Of a stretch of 14,902 nucleotides of DNA, positions 6,424-13,711 are shown one piece after another (position 1 is the stretch's first letter; each line of letters begins with the position of its first letter). The notes beneath the pieces are model-generated. The model searched no databases. It was not told the DNA's origin and saw only the letters and a list, made by a program, of their open reading frames with translations. Origin of the DNA: Chloroflexota bacterium (lineage in GTDB: Bacteria > Chloroflexota > Limnocylindria > Limnocylindrales > CSP1-4). Location: positions 1 through 14,902 of the forward strand of contig JAJYJR010000068.1 in assembly GCA_021789355.1 (NCBI GenBank), in the 5' to 3' direction. Position numbers and translations under genes: made by a program.

Positions 6424-7614
6424 TCACTGCAGCACACCTCGATCATGCAGGGCGGCGATGTGGTCACCGTCGTAACCGAACTCGGCGAGGACCTCGGCGC
6501 CGTGCTCGCCCAGGCGGGGAGGGGCCAGGCGCACCTCGGCCGGCGTGGCCGAGAGGTGGATCGGCGCGTTGAGTGCGCGGATCGTGCCGCCGCTCGCGCG
6601 CGCCATCTCGACGAGCATGCCGTTGACCAGGGTCTGCTCATCGGCGAGCGCGTCCACGAGCGTGCGCACGGGGGCGCACAGTAATCCCTGCGAGTCGAGT
6701 CGAGCGATCCAGTGGTCGGTGGAACCCGTGGCGAACCGCTCGCGGAAGATGCGCTGCAGCTCGGGGCGGTGCTCGAACTGCGCCTCGAGCGTCGCGTACT
6801 CCGTACGCAGCGAGAGATCCTCCCCAAGCTCGAGTGCGGCGCAGATGTCCCGCAAGGGGTTGTCCTTGAAGGCGCCAACCATGCACACGGCGCCGTCGGT
6901 CGTCCCGAAGACACCGGTCAAAGGCATCCGGGCCCAGTTGACCTCACGCCCCCGGTTGAGCTGCATGCACGCCTCCTGCATCTGCATGTGCAGCATGGAG
7001 TCGTACATCGAGACTTCGACCCGCTGGCCTTCCCCGGTGCGCTCGCGCGCCTGAAGCGCGAGCAGGATTCCCTGGAACAAGTGCATGCCGGCGGTGTAGT
7101 CGCAGAGGGTAGTGGGGTAGATCGAGAGCGGGATGTCGTCCGAGGCGCGGCGCCACATCACGCCTGAGTACGCCTGGGCGACCACGTCCTGCCCGCCCTT
7201 GTGGCGATACGGACCGTCCTCGCCGAACCCCGTACCGGAGGCCCAGATGAGGTGCGGATTGAGCTCCCGCAATCGCTCGTAGCCGAACCCCATCCGGTCC
7301 ATCACGCCGGGCCGGAAGTTGCTCACCACCACGTCGGCACGGGCACACAGGTCGTAGATGATCTGCCGTCCGTCGGGGGTGCGGGTGTCGAGCGCCAAGC
7401 TGCGCTTGTTGCGGTTGATCGCGAGGAACACCGGGTTGTCCAAGCCGTCGGGATCTGGGATCGAGGTGCGCGAGAGGTCCCCGACGGCAGGACGCTCAAT
7501 CTTGATGACGTCGGCGCCGTAATCCCCCAGCAGCTGCGTACAACAGGGTCCCATGAACACCTGTGTGAAGTCGATCACGGTCACACCGCGGAGCGGCGCC
7601 ACGGCCGATGTCAT
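6424..7614 (-). CDS. CaiB/BaiF family (class III) CoA-transferase (396 aa)
   Basis: Class III CoA-transferases move CoA between carboxylic acids through an aspartyl anhydride intermediate. Family features are the N-terminal VIDFTQVFMGPCCTQLLGDY, the ADVIKIERP strand-loop (34-42), NRNKRSLALD (67-76), the FRPGVMDRMG block (100-109) and GGQDVVAQAYSG (140-151), in which Asp143 fits the catalytic aspartate (Asp169 of formyl-CoA transferase). Length is normal for the family. Its ATG 7614 overlaps the FAD-oxidoreductase stop as ATGA, so the two are translationally coupled and probably act in consecutive steps. The likely role is to activate the carboxylate made or exposed upstream. Donor and acceptor acids are not predictable. 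Confidence 0.94.
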   Translation of the reverse strand: MTSAVAPLRGVTVIDFTQVFMGPCCTQLLGDYGADVIKIERPAVGDLSRTSIPDPDGLDNPVFLAINRNKRSLALDTRTPDGRQIIYDLCARADVVVSNFRPGVMDRMGFGYERLRELNPHLIWASGTGFGEDGPYRHKGGQDVVAQAYSGVMWRRASDDIPLSIYPTTLCDYTAGMHLFQGILLALQARERTGEGQRVEVSMYDSMLHMQMQEACMQLNRGREVNWARMPLTGVFGTTDGAVCMVGAFKDNPLRDICAALELGEDLSLRTEYATLEAQFEHRPELQRIFRERFATGSTDHWIARLDSQGLLCAPVRTLVDALADEQTLVNGMLVEMARASGGTIRALNAPIHLSATPAEVRLAPPRLGEHGAEVLAEFGYDGDHIAALHDRGVLQ

Positions 7615-8951
7615 GCGGACACCTGCGAGAACTCACCGACGGTCGCGTTCGCGGAGGGAACGTCGCCCGGATCATGGCCTTGGGCACGGAGTCTCGATTG
7701 CACGACGCTCACGTCGACCTCGCGCACGGCGATGCCCTCGTCCAGCGCCACCACGGCCGCGACCCCGGCGGCTTCTCCCATCGACATGCACGGCGGGATC
7801 TCGCGGGAGATGCGTTGCGCCGCCGGCTCCGCCGAGTAGTGCCGGCCGGCTACAAGCAACTGCTCGACGCCCAGCGGCAGCAGTGCGCGATAGGGCGTGT
7901 AGTAGTCGCGGCCGCGGGCCACCGAATCGCGGAAGTGGCGCCGCTCGGCGATGTCGGACTTCGTCACGACGTACTCGCCCCGCAGCAGGCGCGTCTGACG
8001 AACCCCGATCTGGGGCGCGACGTCCACCACGTAACATCGCTCGAAGCCAGCGAGGTTGGCCCGCGCGAAGTCGACCAGCGCGTAGATCCGATCCCGGCCG
8101 GCGAGTTCCGCCCGGGTGAGGTCCCCCGCGTCGACGCCGTCGAAACCGTTCAGGTGCGGGCAGTTGCACCACACGATTCCAGGTAGCGGGGTGCGCAGCC
8201 ACCACAGTTCCCACGCTCCACCCAGCAGCCGCTTCGCCTGGCGATTCAACCGGCTGGCCTCCGCCGGATGCTCCAGCTCGAAGCGCTCGGCCGCGTCGGC
8301 GTCCACGCCGCCCAACCGGAAGACGGTCGTCAAGATGTACCGGCCGTGCTGGAAGGGAGCGCCGGCGGCCGCGGCGACATCCGCGTCGCCGGTGGCGTCG
8401 ATGACCACCGCGCCGTCGATCCGCTGGGGCCCGCCCTTCGTGTGGACCACTACCCCGCACACGCGCCGGTCCGACACGATGGTGTCGACGAACCAAGAGT
8501 GCAGCCGCAGCGTGATCCCAGCCTCGCGCACCAGGTCGTTCGAGACGCGCTTCCAGGCGTCGGGATCGAACGCGACCGCGTGGACGATCGGTTTGGGTTC
8601 GCCCCTGTGCTGGAAATCGTACAGGCCCCAGCGCCGCCAACGGCGCACGGCATCGGCGTCGAAGCCGAGGTCCTGCGCGGGGGGCTTGACCGCCAGGCCC
8701 AGGCGCTCCATGCGATCGACATACTCCGTGACGAGGCCACGCACCGTGACCTCAGCCCCGTTCACCATGTCATCGAGGACGAGCACCATGCCACCGGAGG
8801 CGAGCCCCCCGAGGTAGCCGTACCGCTCGACCAGGGTGACCGAAGCGCCGTTGCGGGCCGCGGACACGGCCGCGGTGACTCCAGCGGGCCCCCCGCCGAC
8901 GACCACGACGTCGCTTGAGGCGACGACGGGCGCGTTCTCGTACACCTGCAC
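7611..8951 (-). CDS. FAD-dependent oxidoreductase (FAD_oxidored-type, 446 aa)
   Basis: A Rossmann FAD-binding motif is at residues 15-42 (DVVVVGGGPAGVTAAVSAAR, ending in the ribose-binding Glu42 of LVER), followed by YGYLGGLASGG. A second nucleotide-contact segment, VVIDATGDADVAAAAG, is at 183-197, and a C-terminal flavin strand-helix (EQLLVAGRHYSA to SMGEAAGVAAVVAL) at 363-403. This is the layout of the PF12831-type family, whose members mostly have unknown substrates. I chose GTG 8951: GGAGG lies 4 nt upstream, it is 14 nt after the permease stop, and the FAD motif then starts at a normal distance. The frame is open far upstream, but that is antisense-type overlap with the permease. It probably oxidises the imported compound or an early intermediate. 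Confidence 0.88.
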   Translation of the reverse strand: MQVYENAPVVASSDVVVVGGGPAGVTAAVSAARNGASVTLVERYGYLGGLASGGMVLVLDDMVNGAEVTVRGLVTEYVDRMERLGLAVKPPAQDLGFDADAVRRWRRWGLYDFQHRGEPKPIVHAVAFDPDAWKRVSNDLVREAGITLRLHSWFVDTIVSDRRVCGVVVHTKGGPQRIDGAVVIDATGDADVAAAAGAPFQHGRYILTTVFRLGGVDADAAERFELEHPAEASRLNRQAKRLLGGAWELWWLRTPLPGIVWCNCPHLNGFDGVDAGDLTRAELAGRDRIYALVDFARANLAGFERCYVVDVAPQIGVRQTRLLRGEYVVTKSDIAERRHFRDSVARGRDYYTPYRALLPLGVEQLLVAGRHYSAEPAAQRISREIPPCMSMGEAAGVAAVVALDEGIAVREVDVSVVQSRLRAQGHDPGDVPSANATVGEFSQVSA

Positions 8952-8965
8952 CTCGCCTCCGTCCG

Positions 8966-9784
8966 CTACGGATTCGTATCCGGGTGCCAACGCACGACCC
9001 GGCGCTCCGCCAGCTCGACCAGCGCCACCATGAGCAGTGCGAACAGCGACAGGACGATCATGGTCGAGTAGAGCAGCGGCGTCAGGAAATCCTGCGTTTC
9101 CTGGATGATCATGTAGCCTAGGCCGGACTGGGCGCCGATCCACTCGGCGATGACCGCGCCGATCACCGCCGACGGCGCGCCGATCTTGAGCGCCGAGAAG
9201 AGGTACGGAAGCGCCGCGAAGATCCGGACCTTCATCATCACCTCGTAGCGAGATGCGGAGAGCACGCGCAGCAACTCCGCCTGCTGGGGCTCGATGGCTT
9301 TCAACCCGCGCACGAGGTTGACGAGGGTCGGGAAGAAGGTGATGAGCGCCGCGATCGCGATCTTCGGCGCGTAGCCGAAGCCCATCATGAGCACCAGCAC
9401 CGGCGCAATGGCGACGATCGGGATCGTCCTGAGGGCCACGGCGAGGGGAAAGAACATACGTTCCACAGGGCGCGAATGGACGAAGATGACGGCGAGCGCC
9501 GCGCCGAAGAGATTGCCGATAATGAAACCGGAGATGCTTTCGACGGCCGTCGGTTCGAGGTTGGTGAGCAGCAGGCGCCAGTTCGTTACGAGCGACTGCC
9601 CGACCGAAACCGGCGTTGGCACCATGAACACCGGCACGTGGAAGCCGACCACGATGGCCTGCCAGATGACCCCGACCAGCACGATGGCAGCCGTCGGGTA
9701 GGCCGCGGCGGCCAATCGACGCCGCACGCCGGGGCCACCGGTGGCACTGCCGACCGCTGTGGCTTCGGCGACTGTCGTGGTCAT
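8966..9784 (-). CDS. ABC transporter permease, SsuC/TauC/NMT1-associated type (272 aa)
   Basis: Integral membrane subunit with about six hydrophobic segments: roughly residues 26-48, 83-103, 113-137, 141-158, 203-217 and 238-259. The cytoplasmic EAA-type loop that docks on the ATPase is at about 165-200 (AELLRVLSASRYEVMMKVRI, then FAALPYLFSALKIG). This fits the BPD_transp_1 family of nitrate, sulfonate, taurine and phthalate importers, which usually works as a homodimer. I chose ATG 9784, which overlaps the ATPase stop as ATGA. A start at 9793 adds three residues. Genes for the binding protein and the ATPase lie directly upstream, so the importer is complete. Confidence 0.94.
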   Translation of the reverse strand: MTTTVAEATAVGSATGGPGVRRRLAAAAYPTAAIVLVGVIWQAIVVGFHVPVFMVPTPVSVGQSLVTNWRLLLTNLEPTAVESISGFIIGNLFGAALAVIFVHSRPVERMFFPLAVALRTIPIVAIAPVLVLMMGFGYAPKIAIAALITFFPTLVNLVRGLKAIEPQQAELLRVLSASRYEVMMKVRIFAALPYLFSALKIGAPSAVIGAVIAEWIGAQSGLGYMIIQETQDFLTPLLYSTMIVLSLFALLMVALVELAERRVVRWHPDTNP

Positions 9785-10614
9785 GACGAGCACATCTCCA
9801 ACTCTCGCCTGAGGCGAGCCGCGGTGGCCGTGAACTCGAGCGTGTCGCGGACTCGCAGGTCGTCGCGTGGTTCAGGCAGGTCGACGTCGAAGACGCCGTG
9901 GACACGGCCTGGCGTCGTGCGAAGCATCAGTACCTGCCGTCCGAGGAAGGTCGCTTCCGGGATCGAATGGGTGACGAACAGGATCGTCGTCCCGGTCGCG
10001 CGCCAGATCCTCAGCAACTCCATGTTGAGCTGATCTCGCGTGATCTCGTCGACGGCGCCGAACGGTTCGTCCATGAGGAGAATGTCAGGCTCACACACGA
10101 GCGCACGCGCGATCGCGACACGCTGGCGCATGCCACCGCTCAACTCGTGTGGGTATGCCTGCAGGCGAGCGCCCAGCCCCACCAGCTCGAGCACGCGTCT
10201 GGCCCGCTCGTCGCCGTTCTCGGGGCGGGGTTGACCATGCCAACCGATCTCAAGCGGAAGGCGGACATTGTCCAACGCGGTGCGCCAGGGGAGCAGCGCC
10301 GGATCCTGGAAGACCATGCCGAGCCGTCGTGTGCGGCGCGCGTCCTCCGCCGTGCCGCCCAAGACCACCACGCTCCCGCCGGCCGGCTGGATGAGATCTG
10401 CGACGACGCGCAGCAGGGTGGACTTCCCCGACCCGGACGGACCGATGAGTGACGTGACGCTCCCGCGGCGCACAACCGCGTCGATGCCCTCCAGCGCGGT
10501 GACGGCCCCTCGGTCGGTTACAAATCGGACGGATACGTTGCGCAGGAGGACGGCGGCGGTCGCGCCGCCGTCCTCCTGCGTGCCGGTTGTGCCGGCGATG
10601 GTCGGAGCTGCCAT
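9781..10614 (-). CDS. ABC transporter ATP-binding protein, SsuB/TauB type (277 aa)
   Basis: All ABC motifs are intact: Walker A GPSGSGKST (58-66), Q-loop VFQDPALLPW (101-110), signature LSGGMRQ (158-164), Walker B ILLMDEP (178-184) with D-loop AVDE, and His216 in FVTHS. The LLPW Q-loop and the DEPFGAVDE stretch are typical of nitrate, sulfonate and taurine importer ATPases. ATG 10614 follows the binding-protein stop by 3 nt, and the stop overlaps the permease start. The first 20 or so residues precede the conserved core. That extension is encoded by a stretch containing a perfect 18-bp hairpin (10541-10580), reported separately. No alternative start is obvious just after the hairpin. Confidence 0.95.
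   Translation of the reverse strand: MAAPTIAGTTGTQEDGGATAAVLLRNVSVRFVTDRGAVTALEGIDAVVRRGSVTSLIGPSGSGKSTLLRVVADLIQPAGGSVVVLGGTAEDARRTRRLGMVFQDPALLPWRTALDNVRLPLEIGWHGQPRPENGDERARRVLELVGLGARLQAYPHELSGGMRQRVAIARALVCEPDILLMDEPFGAVDEITRDQLNMELLRIWRATGTTILFVTHSIPEATFLGRQVLMLRTTPGRVHGVFDVDLPEPRDDLRVRDTLEFTATAARLRRELEMCSS
10541..10580. repeat. Perfect 18-bp inverted repeat with 4-nt loop inside the start of the ATPase gene
   Basis: CGCAGGAGGACGGCGGCG (10541-10558), loop GTCG, then its exact reverse complement (10563-10580). It covers codons 12-25 of the ATPase gene and starts about 38 nt after the binding-protein stop. In the mRNA it would be an extremely stable GC-rich stem. No T-run follows. The position fits a structure that protects the upstream binding-protein message or reduces read-through and translation of the downstream genes. 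Confidence 0.75.
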
Positions 10615-10617
10615 CGC

Positions 10618-11739
10618 TTAGGGGGCCATCCTAGCGGCGGTCGTGGCGTCGAGGATGGATGTCGTCATGACTTGATTCACCGTGGGCACTGTGCCGCTGA
10701 ACTGGCCCAGCTGGCTATAGGTGTCGATCTGCTGCTGCCAGATGGAGGGATCCATGGTCCCCCAGCCGGTGGCCTTGGAAGTGGCCGTGTACATGTACGG
10801 TCCCTCCGCCTGGACGGTCTCCGCCTCCTGTGCCGCGACCAGCCCACTGGCAGTCCGTGCCACGGCTGCCCCGGCCTCCTGTGGATGTGCGATCGCGTAC
10901 TGCCAGCCCTTGGCAAGCGCGCGCGTGAATGCCTCGAGCATCCCCGGGTCGTTCTGGATCGTCTTCGTAGCGGCGAAGTAGACGAGCGCGTACAGCTTCA
11001 CGCCCGTGTCCCAGAGGCTCATCACCACGGCGTCCTTGGGGAGGGGAGCGAGCTGCGCCTTGTCGATCGTCCACGCGTCGATCACGTTCACCTGTCCCGT
11101 CATCAGGGACGCGACGGTGGCGCCCGCGTAGACCACCTTGATCTTCGACTTGTCCAGGTGGTTCTTGGCGATGAGGGCATCCATGAGCGGCTGGGCCGAC
11201 TGCTGGATCCCGACGGTCTTCCCCTCCATGTCCTGCGGCACTCGGACCGGGTCGCTCGGCAGCGAGAAGAACGCGAAGGGGTGCTGCTGGAGTCCCACGG
11301 CAAACGCCTGTACGGGAATACCCTGCGAGGCGGCCAGCATGATCGCCGGGCTCGACGACGTGATCCCGATGTCGGCCGCCCCGGAGGCGACCTGCGAGAT
11401 GCCGTTGGTCGTTGGACCGCCCGGCAGGAGCGTGACGTCGAGCCCCTCCTGCGCGAAGTAACCCTGGTCGATCGCCTCCTGCTCACCAGCATTCTCGCCG
11501 GAGACGAGCCAGGAGAGTTGGACGGTAACCTTCTGCAACGGCCGCCCAGAGGCGGTCACCGCAGCCGGCGATCCAGGTGCCGCCGTCGCCGCGGCGACCG
11601 ACGGAGCGGCGGCAGCTCCGGCTGGCGAGCCAGCCGGAGCTGGGGGGCTGGCGGCGCTGCTACAGGCACCCACAACCGCGATGACCGTGCCGAGGCACGC
11701 TAGCGCGCGTACGCGACCGGAAACGAGTCCTGTGGCCAT
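10618..11739 (-). CDS. NMT1/SsuA-type ABC substrate-binding lipoprotein (373 aa)
   Basis: Extracytoplasmic ligand-binding subunit. A basic start and a hydrophobic stretch lead to the lipobox VVGAC, with Cys26 as lipidation site. A low-complexity Ala/Pro/Ser/Gly linker follows (about 27-62) before the folded domain. That begins KVTVQLSWLVSGENAGEQEA and continues with DQGYFAQEGLDVTLLPGG, GAADIGITSSS and DMEGKTVGIQ, the usual series of NMT1/SsuA proteins that bind sulfonates, nitrate, phthalate, thiamine pyrimidine precursors and similar compounds. DAWTIDKAQLAPL lies in the second lobe. AGGAGGAGG lies just before ATG 11739. No CTGAGA-type TPP riboswitch element is present in the 78-nt leader, so regulation by thiamine is not indicated. 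Ligand unknown. Confidence 0.93.
   Translation of the reverse strand: MATGLVSGRVRALACLGTVIAVVGACSSAASPPAPAGSPAGAAAAPSVAAATAAPGSPAAVTASGRPLQKVTVQLSWLVSGENAGEQEAIDQGYFAQEGLDVTLLPGGPTTNGISQVASGAADIGITSSSPAIMLAASQGIPVQAFAVGLQQHPFAFFSLPSDPVRVPQDMEGKTVGIQQSAQPLMDALIAKNHLDKSKIKVVYAGATVASLMTGQVNVIDAWTIDKAQLAPLPKDAVVMSLWDTGVKLYALVYFAATKTIQNDPGMLEAFTRALAKGWQYAIAHPQEAGAAVARTASGLVAAQEAETVQAEGPYMYTATSKATGWGTMDPSIWQQQIDTYSQLGQFSGTVPTVNQVMTTSILDATTAARMAP
11613..11642. repeat. Perfect 13-bp inverted repeat in the signal-linker coding region of the binding protein
   Basis: CAGCTCCGGCTGG (11613-11625), loop CGAG, then its exact reverse complement (11630-11642). It covers about codons 33-43, encoding the Ala/Pro/Gly linker after the lipobox. 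Linker residues are under little constraint, so the DNA is free to keep such a palindrome. Confidence 0.6.
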
Positions 11740-11817
11740 TGCCTCCTCCTAACGGTATGTGACCGAGCGGCCTGCTATCGCTAGAACGCCGTGGAACGCG
11801 GGAGGCGCGGTGCCCGA

Positions 11818-12474
11818 CTACCAGGTGGGCGGGGTGATGATCCAGATGGCCCGGGTTGGCTGCGGACCCGGGTTCCGATACCAGTGCGGAACGGTTGATG
11901 AATACGTAATGGCGTCCCCAGCCTGCAGGACGTAGAGCTCACCGCCGACGTGGACTTCGTGAACGCCCTCGAGAACGATGCCCACCTCCTCTCCGCCGTG
12001 CGTGTAAGGGGTCTCCTGCGTGGACGAGCCCGGCGGCACCTCGAGCCAAAGCACCTCGAGCTGGTGGTTGAGTCCGGGGGTCAGCAGCTCGAACACCCCC
12101 TCGCCGAGGTCATCGCCGCTGTGTGGATGCATCGTGAGACGCCGTCGTTCGTTCCGCCGCACGACAGGGGATCGTTCGGGCGTACTGGTCAGCAGGCTGG
12201 CTGCCGAAACCCCGAGCGCGTGCGCTACGCGCGCCAAGGTGCCGAGTGCCGGGTTCCCGTAGCCTCGCTCCAGCTGGCTCAATGCCCCCAGGCTGACCCC
12301 GGACCGCTCGACCATCTGCTCAAGCGTCAGGCCGCGCTGCTTTCTCAGCCGCCGAATCTCCGCCCCCAGCTGCTCGAGGAACCCGTCGTCGAACGGGCCT
12401 TCAGGGATTGCCGGTCCCAGACGCTCACTCGCTTGCTGGGTCTCGACACCGCCCGGCGCCGCCTCTTTCACCAT
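11818..12474 (-). CDS. XRE-family transcriptional regulator with C-terminal cupin domain (218 aa)
   Basis: An N-terminal helix-turn-helix of the Cro/C1 type (about residues 22-75) includes IRRLRKQRGLTLEQM, the recognition region SGVSLGALSQLERGYGNP and TLARVAHALGV. A cupin_2 barrel (about 140-215) includes HGGEEVGIVLEGVHEVHVGG, the LQAGDAITY turn and a VPHWYRN strand. Regulators with this architecture (SutR/PuuR type) usually sense a small ligand in the cupin and control adjacent transport and catabolism genes. I chose ATG 12474 because a TTGACA/GATAGT promoter ends only 10 nt before it, which would make the mRNA leaderless and explains the missing ribosome binding site. The TTG at 12513 is itself the -35 box. 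The binding-protein gene starts 78 nt downstream. Confidence 0.9.
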   Translation of the reverse strand: MVKEAAPGGVETQQASERLGPAIPEGPFDDGFLEQLGAEIRRLRKQRGLTLEQMVERSGVSLGALSQLERGYGNPALGTLARVAHALGVSAASLLTSTPERSPVVRRNERRRLTMHPHSGDDLGEGVFELLTPGLNHQLEVLWLEVPPGSSTQETPYTHGGEEVGIVLEGVHEVHVGGELYVLQAGDAITYSSTVPHWYRNPGPQPTRAIWIITPPTW

Positions 12475-12484
12475 GGTGGCGGTT

Positions 12485-12513
12485 ACTATCAACTTGGTGA
12501 AACCTGCTGTCAA
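12485..12513 (-). promoter_or_regulatory. Sigma70-type promoter of the regulator gene and probable operon, near-leaderless
   Basis: On the minus strand TTGACA (12508-12513) is followed after exactly 17 nt by GATAGT (12485-12490). The ATG of the regulator begins 10 nt after the -10 box, so transcription would start about 2-4 nt before the start codon. The -35 box is a perfect consensus. The spacer contains GGTTTCACC and the -10 is followed by AACC, a loose inverted pairing that could serve as an operator, but this is weak. Confidence 0.6.
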
Positions 12514-12671
12514 TGGCTTTCATTAGCGTCAAGGAGCTGATCGAGATGATCGACGCCTTCACCGAGCAATGGAACGCTGGAGCGAGCCCGTTTGCCTGGG
12601 TCAGGACCGCCGACGAGATCCTCGCCAAGGCAGTCCGCAAGCGTCCAGCGATCAGTGATTCGGGACACTAG
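12513..12671 (+). pseudogene. IS630-family transposase, C-terminal fragment
   Basis: ATG 12513 to TAG 12669-12671 encodes 52 residues containing FISVKELIEMIDAF, TEQWNAGASPFAWVRTADEI and LAKAVRKRPAISDSGH. The pattern 'SV-EL---I--F---WN----PF-W--TAD-IL-K' is the C-terminal end of IS630-type DDE transposases. The upstream catalytic DDE domain (about 300 residues) is absent, so this is a remnant. Homology begins about FIS (12519), right beside the -35 box of the divergent regulator promoter. Its TAG overlaps the stop codon of the facing IS481-type transposase. Confidence 0.7.
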
Positions 12672-13711
12672 CTGTCGTCTCCAGACACGTTGTTGACAAC
12701 GTCGAGGGGTGAGCAGCCCTCGAGCGCGGTGTGCGGTCGGGCGGCAGTGTAGAAGGCGACGAAGCCCGGCAGCGCGGCGAGGCGCTCCTCGTTCGAGCGA
12801 TAGAGCCGCGCGTAGGCCCACTCGTGCAAGAGCGTCTGGATGAAGCGCTCGGCCTTGCCGTTCGTGCGCGGGCGGTAAGGCCTGGTGCGCTTGTGGCGGA
12901 CCCCCAGCCGCTCGAGCACCCCCGCATACGGTCGCCCGTGGGTGTAGGCCCAGCCGTTGTCGGTGAGGACGCGCTCGACGTGGACGCCCAGGGCGGCGAA
13001 CTCGGCGGCCGCGGTCTCGAGCGCCCAGGCCGCCGAGCGCGCGGATTCGTCGGGCACCCTGACGACCGCGGCATCGCGGCTGTGCTCGTCGACCACGACC
13101 TCGAGGTGGTCGTAGCCCAGGCCCTGGTGGCGAGGCGCCTGCTCCCGTCCCAGGATGCGGTGTCCGCCACCGTCGGGGATGCGCCCGAGCTTCTTGTGGT
13201 CCTGGTGGAGGAGCGCTCCGGGATAGGCCGCCACATAGCGCCGCACCGGGGCCGCGCTCGGTCGATCGGCGTCGGCGAGTCGGCTGAGGCCGTGGCGGGC
13301 GAGCACGCGATGGACCGTCGAGGGCGGCCGATGAAGGAGCGGTCCCAAGCGATCGGGCCCGTAGCGCAGGCGCGCCCGCAGGGCGAGGATCTCGGCTTCC
13401 GCGGCCTCGGGCAGGCGGTGCGGCGAGCGCAGGGGTCGCGAGGGACGATCGACGAGGCCCGCCCTGCCCTCGCGCCGGTAGCGCGCGACCCACTTGTAGC
13501 CGGTGGCCCGGCTGGTGCCGAGCTGCTCGGCGACGTGCGCGACGGGCCAGCCGGCCTCGACGCGGGCGACCAGCATGTGCCACGAGAGCCCTCCCTCGAT
13601 CTGTATGGTTCTCCGCGACCTCTGGGCGCGGGAGATCGAGCCCGACGTCGCGGTGGCGGCAACCCCGGTCGGCATGGTGGTCGTGGTGGTCGCGTCGAGC
13701 GGGGCATGCAC
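12668..13711 (-). CDS. IS481-family DDE transposase, 5' end atypical (347 aa as drawn)
   Basis: An N-terminal helix-turn-helix (about 47-82, VEAGWPVAHVAEQLGTSRAT then GYKWVARYRREG) is followed by LVDRPSRPLRSPHR and an integrase-core rve domain. The DDE residues are Asp171 in LLHQDHKKLGRIPDGGGHR, Asp251 in VLTDNGWAY and Glu288 in TNGKAERFIQTLLHEWAY. The C-terminus YTAARPHTALEGCSPLD is characteristic of IS481. Catalytically it looks intact. The first 40 or so residues (Thr- and Ser-rich) do not resemble the usual N-terminus, so the true start may be ATG 13576 (302 aa) or the element may be joined to unrelated DNA near 13600. I could not find a matching terminal inverted repeat, so the element ends are undefined. 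Confidence 0.85.
   Translation of the reverse strand: MHAPLDATTTTTMPTGVAATATSGSISRAQRSRRTIQIEGGLSWHMLVARVEAGWPVAHVAEQLGTSRATGYKWVARYRREGRAGLVDRPSRPLRSPHRLPEAAEAEILALRARLRYGPDRLGPLLHRPPSTVHRVLARHGLSRLADADRPSAAPVRRYVAAYPGALLHQDHKKLGRIPDGGGHRILGREQAPRHQGLGYDHLEVVVDEHSRDAAVVRVPDESARSAAWALETAAAEFAALGVHVERVLTDNGWAYTHGRPYAGVLERLGVRHKRTRPYRPRTNGKAERFIQTLLHEWAYARLYRSNEERLAALPGFVAFYTAARPHTALEGCSPLDVVNNVSGDDS
12687..12702. repeat. Subterminal palindrome at the IS481 transposase 3' end
   Basis: ACGTTGTTGACAACGT has two 7-bp arms around a TG centre. It lies 17 nt inside the transposase stop and could be part of the element's terminal sequence or a terminator stem. No matching copy is visible at the other end. 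Confidence 0.3.

Noticed and set aside
9734..9745. 12-nt perfect palindrome GCCACCGGTGGC in the permease gene
   Set aside because: Short GC palindromes are expected by chance in this composition, and it lies in a coding region encoding a flexible Gly-rich N-terminus.
11740..11817. Possible TPP riboswitch or separate promoter before the NMT1/THI5-like binding-protein gene
   Set aside because: No CTGAGA-type core and only 78 nt are available; GATAGC is a -10-like box but has no -35 at the right spacing. Co-transcription with the regulator is simpler.
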